Below, piece by piece: positions 57,995 through 64,000 of a stretch of 64,000 nucleotides of DNA (position 1 is the first letter of the stretch; the number at the start of each line of letters is the position of its first letter). The stretch is from assembly GCF_041529975.1 (NCBI RefSeq), contig NZ_CP168030.1:2604001-2668000 (forward strand), written 5' to 3'. Source of the stretch: Microbacterium maritypicum. GTDB lineage: Bacteria; Actinomycetota; Actinomycetes; Actinomycetales; Microbacteriaceae. The notes below the pieces were generated by a model. It was given only the letters and a program-made list of their open reading frames with translations, did no database searches and had not been told where the DNA came from. Made by a program: the position numbers and the translations under genes.

Positions 57995-58761
57995 CGCACC
58001 CGTACTTCACGAAGGCACGGCATCCTCGGGTCCTCGCTCACCGCGGTCTGGTCACCGCGGAGGGCGAGGATTCGGGCATCTGGGAGAACTCCGCTGCTGC
58101 CTTCGCCGCCGCACACGCGGCGGGCGCCGAGTATGTCGAGACCGACTGCCAGGTCACGGCGGATGGCGATGTGGTGCTGTTCCACGACTCGACACTCGAG
58201 AGGCTCGTCGGTGACACGCGAGCAGTGCGGGACGTGCGCACGCGGGAGCTACGCGAGATCCTCTCCGCCCACGGCGGACTGCTCACGGTGGCGGAGGCGC
58301 TCGACTCGTTTCCCGATGTGCGCTTCAACATCGATGTGAAGACACCCGCCGCGGTCGAACCGCTCGGACCGATTCTGGTCGAACACACCCACCGCGTGCT
58401 CGTCACGAGTTTCTCAGACGCGAGCCGCCGCGCCGCCGTCTCCTCCGTCTTGCGGGCCGGCGCCTCGCTTCGGCCCGCGACATCGGGCGGAAGCCGCACG
58501 ATCGCGGGGCTTCGCGCGCTGTCCGCGCTCCGCCTCTCCTCCGCACGCGTGCTCCAGGGAATCGACGCGCTCCAGATCCCCGAGCGACACGGAGCGCTCA
58601 CCGTGCTCACCCCTGCCCTCGTCCGCGCCGCCCACCGACGCGGTGTCGAGATACATGTGTGGACGGTCAACGATCCCGCCGATATGCGCCGTCTCGTTGC
58701 CGCCGGAGTCGATGGGATCGTCTCGGATCGGTCTGACGTCGCCCTTCGGACTCTGTCCTGA
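57991..58761 (+). CDS. Glycerophosphodiester phosphodiesterase
   Basis: The 256-residue barrel has HRG (H17-R18-G19), EN, ETDCQ and HDSTL, the active-site residues of GDPD enzymes, which split glycerophosphodiesters to glycerol 3-phosphate and an alcohol. There is no signal peptide, so it is probably cytoplasmic. It ends the NfeD-SPFH-GDPD operon. Confidence 0.9.
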   Translation: MTHPYFTKARHPRVLAHRGLVTAEGEDSGIWENSAAAFAAAHAAGAEYVETDCQVTADGDVVLFHDSTLERLVGDTRAVRDVRTRELREILSAHGGLLTVAEALDSFPDVRFNIDVKTPAAVEPLGPILVEHTHRVLVTSFSDASRRAAVSSVLRAGASLRPATSGGSRTIAGLRALSALRLSSARVLQGIDALQIPERHGALTVLTPALVRAAHRRGVEIHVWTVNDPADMRRLVAAGVDGIVSDRSDVALRTLS

Positions 58762-58801
58762 ACCGACGACTCCCGACGCGCCCCATAACCTCCGGCGCTG
58801 A

Positions 58802-58817
58802 GATTCAGCTGTGAATC
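58802..58817 (+). promoter_or_regulatory. Inverted repeat upstream of rbpA
   Basis: GATTCA-GCTG-TGAATC is a perfect 6-bp inverted repeat 76 nt before the rbpA start, upstream of the likely -10 (TATACC at 58864-58869). It may be an operator or a weak terminator of the GDPD gene. Confidence 0.35.
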
Positions 58818-58893
58818 GCGCCGAGATGCCGCCCGCGTGGATGAAGCGCACAGGCTGGAGCGTTATACCTGACAGCGACGAGAGGACCACAAA

Positions 58894-59277
58894 ATGGCAG
58901 ATCGCAGCCTGCGCGGCATCCGACTCGGCGCCCAGAGCCTACAGAGCGAAGAGGGCGTCGTTTTCATGGAGCGCCGTGAGACCACCTACACCTGTGACAC
59001 CTGCGGCCACGTCACGAACCTGATGTTCGCGGCCGACGCCGAACCGCCCCAGACCTGGGAATGCCGCGCCTGCGGTGCCGAAGCACGCCTGAACGTCGAC
59101 GGCCAGGCCGTGACGCTCGAAGCGAGCGATGAGAAGGCCGCTCGCACCCACTGGGACATGCTCATGGAGCGCCGTACCCGTGCGGAGCTCGAAGAGTTGC
59201 TGGAAGAGCGACTCGCCTTCATCCGCGCCCGCCGCGGCGCCGGAGAAGACCCTACCCGCGAGAAGATCGGGGCGTAG
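58894..59277 (+). CDS. rbpA: RNA polymerase-binding protein RbpA
   Basis: RbpA is an actinobacterial transcription activator that binds the RNA polymerase and principal sigma. The 127-residue protein has the zinc cysteines C34 and C37 and C57 and C60, a basic linker and a C-terminal sigma-interaction domain (about residues 80-120). The ATG has AGAGGA at 58881-58886. The end overlaps the opposite-strand lnt by 26 nt. Confidence 0.96.
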   Translation: MADRSLRGIRLGAQSLQSEEGVVFMERRETTYTCDTCGHVTNLMFAADAEPPQTWECRACGAEARLNVDGQAVTLEASDEKAARTHWDMLMERRTRAELEELLEERLAFIRARRGAGEDPTREKIGA

Positions 59278-60814
59278 TGCCCCGGGCGCGCCACCACCCG
59301 AGGAGAAGCGCGCCCAGACCGCCCCACAGCAGGAACTGCTGAATCCAGGGGCCCAGGACAACCCCCGCCGTGAGGCCGGAACGAAGCTCGACATCTTCGA
59401 GCAGCGCTCCGGCCTTTCCTGCATCCAGGCTGGCGATGGTCGATCCATCGGATCTGATGACCTGACTCGTACCGACGGTCGACACGTTCACGACACTGCG
59501 ACCTGTCTCGATGGCGCGCATCCGGGCGAAGGACAGCTGCTGCAGATTCTCGTCGGTGCCTCGGAAGTCGGCATTGTTGGTCTGGAAGACCAACACCTCG
59601 GCGCCGTCGTTCAGCCCTTCCCGGATCACGTCGTCGTAGATGACGTCGAAGCAGATGGCGAGCCCGATCGCGACGCCGTCGACCTCGACGATCGGCGGGT
59701 TCGACCCCGGCGTGTACTCCCGCTGGATGAGGCCGATCAAGTCGGGGGCCAGGGCGTTGAAGAACGCTCGGTCGGGCACGTATTCGCCGAAGGGAACGGG
59801 GTGTCGTTTGTCGTGCGTCTGCGTGGCCGTGCCGTCGGCGGTCCACAGCATCGAGGTGTTGAAGTAGAGATCGTCCCGCGCGGTCGCCGCATTCGCGAGC
59901 AGCGGCGCATCGATCCGGTTCGATACGAGAGTCATCCTCCGGGCGATCGCCGCGTTCTCGAAGGGGTCGGCGTCCAGAGAACCCTCCGGCCACACGACGA
60001 GATCGACATCCTCCCCGTAGAGCGGTACCGTCGCGTCGGTCTGCGCCTGGATCACCGAGAACGGCTCGCGTTCGTCGAAATACCCGGTCGGTCCGTTGCC
60101 CTGAACCGCGGCGATCCTCATCGACCCCGACGACATGGTTGGGAACAGCGGAGTGAAGAGCAGGACCACGACCAGCACCGCCGGTACCAGCAAGACGAGC
60201 GGACGACGCCACCCGCGCGTGCGGACGAGCTCGATCAGCATCGCGACCAGCAGCACCATCAGGAAACTGAGACCGCTCACCCCGAGCCATGAGGAGATGG
60301 GCGCGAGGGGGCTCTCGGCCTGGCTCATCCCGATCCGCGCCCAGGGGAAGCCGCCGTACGGCCAGGAGCCGACGAAGAGCTCCCGACCGACCCACAGGGC
60401 AGCGACGACCGTCGGAAGCCCCAGGACACGCCCTGCAGCGCCGGGAAACGCACGGGGCAGCCATCTGTAGGCGAGTGCGATGGGCACGAGCGCGATGGCG
60501 GTGAGACCGCCTTCCACGACGCTGAGCGCCGCCCACGGAATCGGCCCGAGGTAGCGAGACGTCCAGGAGACCAGTAGAGCGAAGAAGAGGATGCCGTAGA
60601 CCAGACCGACCAGAAGTGCGCCGCCGAACCGTCTGCCGATCAGCGCCACGAGCACAAGAGCTGTGGCGGGGAATGCGAGAGCCCATACTGCGGCGCCCGG
60701 ATAGGCGAGGTTCATCAGCAGTGCCCCGAGCGCGGCTGTGGGCACCGCTGCCCACAGGGGCAGCAGCGCGCGCTCCGGCGCAGCGGCGTTCGCGGACGTC
60801 GTCGCCATCATCAC
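59252..60814 (-). CDS. lnt: Apolipoprotein N-acyltransferase
   Basis: Lnt N-acylates the lipoprotein cysteine after signal cleavage. The 520-residue protein has six predicted N-terminal helices and a nitrilase-like domain with the catalytic triad E (VVWPEGS), K (HDKRHPVPFGEYVP) and C (GLAICFD). It is not fused to polyprenol mannosyltransferase. Lgt, which acts before it, is at 24714-25739. GTG 60814 overlaps the helicase stop. Confidence 0.94.
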   Translation of the reverse strand: MMMATTSANAAAPERALLPLWAAVPTAALGALLMNLAYPGAAVWALAFPATALVLVALIGRRFGGALLVGLVYGILFFALLVSWTSRYLGPIPWAALSVVEGGLTAIALVPIALAYRWLPRAFPGAAGRVLGLPTVVAALWVGRELFVGSWPYGGFPWARIGMSQAESPLAPISSWLGVSGLSFLMVLLVAMLIELVRTRGWRRPLVLLVPAVLVVVLLFTPLFPTMSSGSMRIAAVQGNGPTGYFDEREPFSVIQAQTDATVPLYGEDVDLVVWPEGSLDADPFENAAIARRMTLVSNRIDAPLLANAATARDDLYFNTSMLWTADGTATQTHDKRHPVPFGEYVPDRAFFNALAPDLIGLIQREYTPGSNPPIVEVDGVAIGLAICFDVIYDDVIREGLNDGAEVLVFQTNNADFRGTDENLQQLSFARMRAIETGRSVVNVSTVGTSQVIRSDGSTIASLDAGKAGALLEDVELRSGLTAGVVLGPWIQQFLLWGGLGALLLGWWRARGTTPRSSRG

Positions 60815-63285
60815 ATCGACGAATAGGCGACGATGCCGCGGCGCACACCGTCGAGGGCACTGTGTGCGGTGCGAGCGACAGCCGCATCCTCGGCCACGAT
60901 GGACAGCTGATCGAGGAGGTCGATCGTCTGCTTCGCCCAGCGCACGAAGTCTCCCGCGGCCATGTCGGCGTCGATCAGCACCCGGTCGAGCATGCCGCCG
61001 CGAGCCCAGGCATGCATCGCGCCGGCGAGCCCGGCGGCGAGCGGTTCGCTGCCCGGCAGGCGATGATCCTGTTCGAGGTCGTCGAGTTCGGCCCAGAGCG
61101 TCGTCGTCTTCTCCCAGGCCGTGCGGAATGCTCCACGCGGGAGACCCCGCTCCCCCGAGTTCGCCTCGTCACGGCGCGGTTCGTACACGAGGCAGCACGC
61201 CATCGCCGCGAGTGAGGGGGCATCGAGGCCCGCCCAGAGTCCCTGGCGCAGCGACTCTGCGACGAGGAGATCTCGCTCACCGTAGATCCGGCGCATCGTG
61301 CGCCCGGCTTCCGTCAACGTGGTCTCGCCATCGACTTCCGTGAGGTAGTCCAGAGTCTCGAGTACCTCGACGACCCGATCGAACACGCGCGCCACCGTCC
61401 CGGTCCGGGTCTCGATCTGACGCCGGATCCGATCGGTCTGGCGCTTGAGCTTCCAGTAGCGTTCCGCCCAGCGCGCGTGTGCTTCCCGATCCGGGCAGCG
61501 ATGGCAGGGGTGGCGCTGCATCTGCGTGCGCAGCGTCTGGATGCGTTTCATCCGTTTGTCGCGCGACGCCCGTGGCGCCTGGGAATCCTGACGATTCTTC
61601 TTCTCGAGATCGCTGAGCTCCCGGCGAATGGCGGCGTACTCAGGGAAGTCGCCGTGCTCGCAGGCCATCGAGCTCTGGTATCCCGCCAGCGACGCTTCAG
61701 CTTCTCGCACCTGGCGCGCCAGTCCGACGACGGCGCGATCCGCCTGGAACTGCGCGAACGACGACTCGAGGATCTCACGAGCCCTGGCCTTGCCGAACAT
61801 GTCGATCAGGTTCACGGCCATGTTGTAGGTGGGGCGGAAACTCGAGTTCAACGGGTACGTGCGGCGCGACGCCAGCGCGGCGACGGCCTGTGGGTCCATG
61901 CCTTCGGTCCACTGCACGACCGCATGACCTTCGACGTCGATCCCCCGCCTTCCGGCGCGACCGGTGAGCTGGGTGTACTCCCCCGAGGTGATCGCGACCC
62001 GGGCCTCGCCGTTGAACTTCTCCATCTTCTCGAGCACGACGGTGCGGGCGGGCATGTTGATGCCGAGCGCCAGAGTCTCCGTCGCGAAGACGACCTTCAC
62101 GAGTTTGCGTCGGTACAGCTCCTCGACGACTTCCTTGAACGCCGGCAGCAGACCCGCGTGGTGCGAGGCGACGCCGCGCTCGAGGTTGTCCAGCCACTCC
62201 CAGTAGCCGAGCACGTCGAGGTCTTCGTCCTGGAGAGTCCGGGTGCGGTCCTCAACGAGCGCACGGATCTCCGCGCGTTCCTCGGCGGAAGTCAGCCGAA
62301 CCCCGGCGCGCCGCACCTGCTGCACTGCGGCGTCGCACCCCACGCGACTGAAGATGAAGAAGATGGCGGGGAGGAGGTTCGCTCGCTCCAGGAGGTGCAC
62401 GACTTCCGGACGATCCATCCGCTCGATCCGGCGGGCGTTGGCGGCGCGAACGGGCCGCCGTCCACCCCGCGGCGGACGCTTCGCCTGTCGCCCGGCATGG
62501 CGGTCACTGCGGTACGACTGCACCTGCCGGTTGTTGTCGTAGTTCGACCCGGTCGACGAGCGGATGCGCATCAGCTCCTGGTTCACCTGCGCGGTCGCGA
62601 TGCCCGCACGATCGTCGAAGAGCGGAAGCAGGTCATCGCGGACGAGGACGTGCTGCTCCAGCGGCACGGGCCTGATCTCGGAGACGATGACGTCGGTGTC
62701 GCCGCGCACCGTGTCGAGCCAGTCGCCGAACTCCTCGGCATTGGAGACCGTGGCGCTCAGTGACACCAATCGCACCCGCTGAGGTAGGTGGATGATGACC
62801 TCTTCCCACACCGCGCCGCGGAAACGATCTGCGAGGTAGTGGACTTCGTCCATGATCACGTAGCGCAGGTCGCGGAGCGCGGCGGAGTCGGCGTAGATCA
62901 TGTTGCGGAGGACCTCGGTGGTCATCACCACGATCCGCGCGTTGCCGTTGATGTTGGTGTCACCGGTGAGCAGACCGACCTGATCCGCTCCGTACACCTC
63001 GACCAACTCACGGAACTTCTGGTTCGAGAGCGCCTTCATCGGCGTGGTGTAGAACGCCTTGTCGCTCGGGGTCCGCATCGCGAGATGGATCGCGAACTCG
63101 CCGACGATCGTCTTGCCAGCCCCCGTCGGTGCGGCCACCAGCACACTGCGGCCGTTCTCCAGAGCACGGCATCCCGCGACCTGGAACGGATCGAGCTCGA
63201 ACTTCTGCAGTGCCGCGAACGCCGAGGTCTCCGGGTGCTCCGCTGCCTGCTGCGCCTGCGTGTACCTATCGGACGGCGAACTCAT
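60811..63285 (-). CDS. helY: DEAD/DEAH-box helicase, HelY/Ski2 type
   Basis: The 824-residue protein has Walker A APTGAGKT (residues 52-59), the DEVH box in VIMDEVHYLADR, SATVSN (motif III) and a motif VI QLTGRAGRRGID, followed by the helical Ski2-like C-terminal region. It is likely an RNA helicase. A basic loop (RSDRHAGRQAKRPPRGGRRP, about 275-295) interrupts the core. I start it at the ATG at 63285, which overlaps the tatC stop; a longer upstream frame is antisense to tatC coding. Confidence 0.93.
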   Translation of the reverse strand: MSSPSDRYTQAQQAAEHPETSAFAALQKFELDPFQVAGCRALENGRSVLVAAPTGAGKTIVGEFAIHLAMRTPSDKAFYTTPMKALSNQKFRELVEVYGADQVGLLTGDTNINGNARIVVMTTEVLRNMIYADSAALRDLRYVIMDEVHYLADRFRGAVWEEVIIHLPQRVRLVSLSATVSNAEEFGDWLDTVRGDTDVIVSEIRPVPLEQHVLVRDDLLPLFDDRAGIATAQVNQELMRIRSSTGSNYDNNRQVQSYRSDRHAGRQAKRPPRGGRRPVRAANARRIERMDRPEVVHLLERANLLPAIFFIFSRVGCDAAVQQVRRAGVRLTSAEERAEIRALVEDRTRTLQDEDLDVLGYWEWLDNLERGVASHHAGLLPAFKEVVEELYRRKLVKVVFATETLALGINMPARTVVLEKMEKFNGEARVAITSGEYTQLTGRAGRRGIDVEGHAVVQWTEGMDPQAVAALASRRTYPLNSSFRPTYNMAVNLIDMFGKARAREILESSFAQFQADRAVVGLARQVREAEASLAGYQSSMACEHGDFPEYAAIRRELSDLEKKNRQDSQAPRASRDKRMKRIQTLRTQMQRHPCHRCPDREAHARWAERYWKLKRQTDRIRRQIETRTGTVARVFDRVVEVLETLDYLTEVDGETTLTEAGRTMRRIYGERDLLVAESLRQGLWAGLDAPSLAAMACCLVYEPRRDEANSGERGLPRGAFRTAWEKTTTLWAELDDLEQDHRLPGSEPLAAGLAGAMHAWARGGMLDRVLIDADMAAGDFVRWAKQTIDLLDQLSIVAEDAAVARTAHSALDGVRRGIVAYSSM

Positions 63286-64000
63286 ACCGCGTCCGGCAAC
63301 AGCCCGGTCGCTTCGTCGCGCTTGCGCTTGCGCCTGTCGAACAGCAAAGAGAGCCCCGCGGCGGCGAAGAAGAGGACGATCAGGATCCCCGCGAGCATCA
63401 GCATGCTGACCACGTCGGCGGCCGGGGTCGCGAGCGCGGCGAACACCGTCGCGATGATGATGGCGATGCGCCAGCCCTTGAGGATCGCCCGGCCCGACAT
63501 GACCCCGGCGAGGTTCAGCGCGACGAGGAACACCGGCAGGACAAACGAGACGCCGATGACGATCATCAGCTTGAAGACGAAGTCGTAGTACTCCTGCGCG
63601 TAGTAGAAGTTGGTCGCACCGTCGGGCGTGAAACTCCACATGAGTTCGATGACGTGCGGCATGATCATCACGCCCAGGTAGCACCCGGCGAAGAACAGCG
63701 GGACGGCAGCGACCACGAAGCCGACTGTGTACTTGATCTCCTTGCGGGTCAGGCCGGGCATGATGAAAGCCCACACCTGCCACAGCCAGACCGGCGCCGA
63801 GATGAAGAGGCCGATCGAGAAGGCGATCCGCATGCGCATGTCGAACGCGGCAGTCACCGTGCCGAAGTTGAGCGCGCTGAAGTCATCACCGCGTTTCTCG
63901 GTGATGATGCGGATGGGTTCCGTGATGAAGTGTATGACCGGGTCGGCGACGATGAACGCCACGACCATGCCCACGACCAGAGCGAGCGCCGCATACATCA
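63282..64000 (-). CDS. tatC: Sec-independent protein translocase TatC (5' end outside window)
   Basis: TatC recognises twin-arginine signals and forms the Tat translocon with TatA and TatB. The visible 238 residues have five complete helices with the typical periplasmic loop and FAGCYLGVMIMP, and the C-terminal tail RRKRKRDEATGLLPDAV. The helix 1 N terminus, which lies beyond the right edge, is missing. It overlaps helY by ATGA. Confidence 0.95.
   Translation of the reverse strand, partial: MYAALALVVGMVVAFIVADPVIHFITEPIRIITEKRGDDFSALNFGTVTAAFDMRMRIAFSIGLFISAPVWLWQVWAFIMPGLTRKEIKYTVGFVVAAVPLFFAGCYLGVMIMPHVIELMWSFTPDGATNFYYAQEYYDFVFKLMIVIGVSFVLPVFLVALNLAGVMSGRAILKGWRIAIIIATVFAALATPAADVVSMLMLAGILIVLFFAAAGLSLLFDRRKRKRDEATGLLPDAV

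Overview
The window is a contiguous piece of a high-GC actinobacterial chromosome, most likely Microbacterium or a close relative in Microbacteriaceae. The basis is the very high G+C third-position use, dense operons with 4-nt ATGA/GTGA overlaps, and actinobacterial marker genes: mIHF, RbpA, a PdtaR-type ANTAR regulator, an HGxxPAAW protein, a PriA with a degenerate ATPase site, and TatC-HelY-Lnt. I see no rRNA, prophage, insertion sequence or CRISPR array.

Layout. 1-727: end of a gene cut by the window edge plus a small membrane protein. 875-2452: a metallo-beta-lactamase-fold protein fused to a Rieske domain. 2537-11143: the pyrimidine operon pyrR-pyrB-pyrC-membrane protein-carA-carB-pyrF, with a recognisable PyrR-binding hairpin in its leader. 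11136-18742: gmk (fused to an mIHF nucleoid-protein domain), rpoZ, metK, priA, fmt, rsmB, rpe. 18739-21000: hisE, hisG, hisF, hisI. 20997-25739: the trp-associated membrane protein, HGxxPAAW protein, trpC, trpB, trpA and lgt; trpE is missing from its usual place. 25831-31867: gltB and gltD. 31926-33374: pyk, followed by two copies of the same UUCG-capped terminator around a 60-residue membrane protein. 33773-37595: two hydrolases, a membrane protein, tRNA-Leu(CAA), pdtaR, a GNAT enzyme and a hotdog thioesterase. 37641-40274: polA.

40316-58761 is an accessory stretch: DUF885 peptidase-like protein, flavin-dependent oxidoreductase, two MFS transporters, SGNH hydrolase, sulfatase-modifying-factor-like protein, arginase-like protein, a GNAT gene remnant, two VOC proteins, a LAVTG-anchored surface protein, a protein tyrosine phosphatase, an AraC/VOC/UvrA-like operon, an HdeD-like protein, an SDR, and an NfeD-SPFH-GDPD operon. 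58894-64000 returns to core genes: rbpA converging on tatC-helY-lnt (tatC is cut by the right edge).

The first 33 kb is a chain of biosynthetic operons (UMP, GMP to GDP, SAM, histidine, tryptophan, glutamate, pyruvate) joined with translation and replication genes. Many genes carry a TANNNT hexamer only 6-7 nt before the start codon, which suggests leaderless mRNAs. The most distinctive points are the mIHF-Gmk fusion, a metK leader hairpin that covers the ribosome binding site, the absence of trpE and coaBC from their customary positions, the MBL-Rieske fusion, the AraC/VOC/UvrA-like operon, and the gene-poor stretch 48893-49366 with a perfect AT-rich palindrome. I do not see an obvious new multi-gene defence or mobile system.
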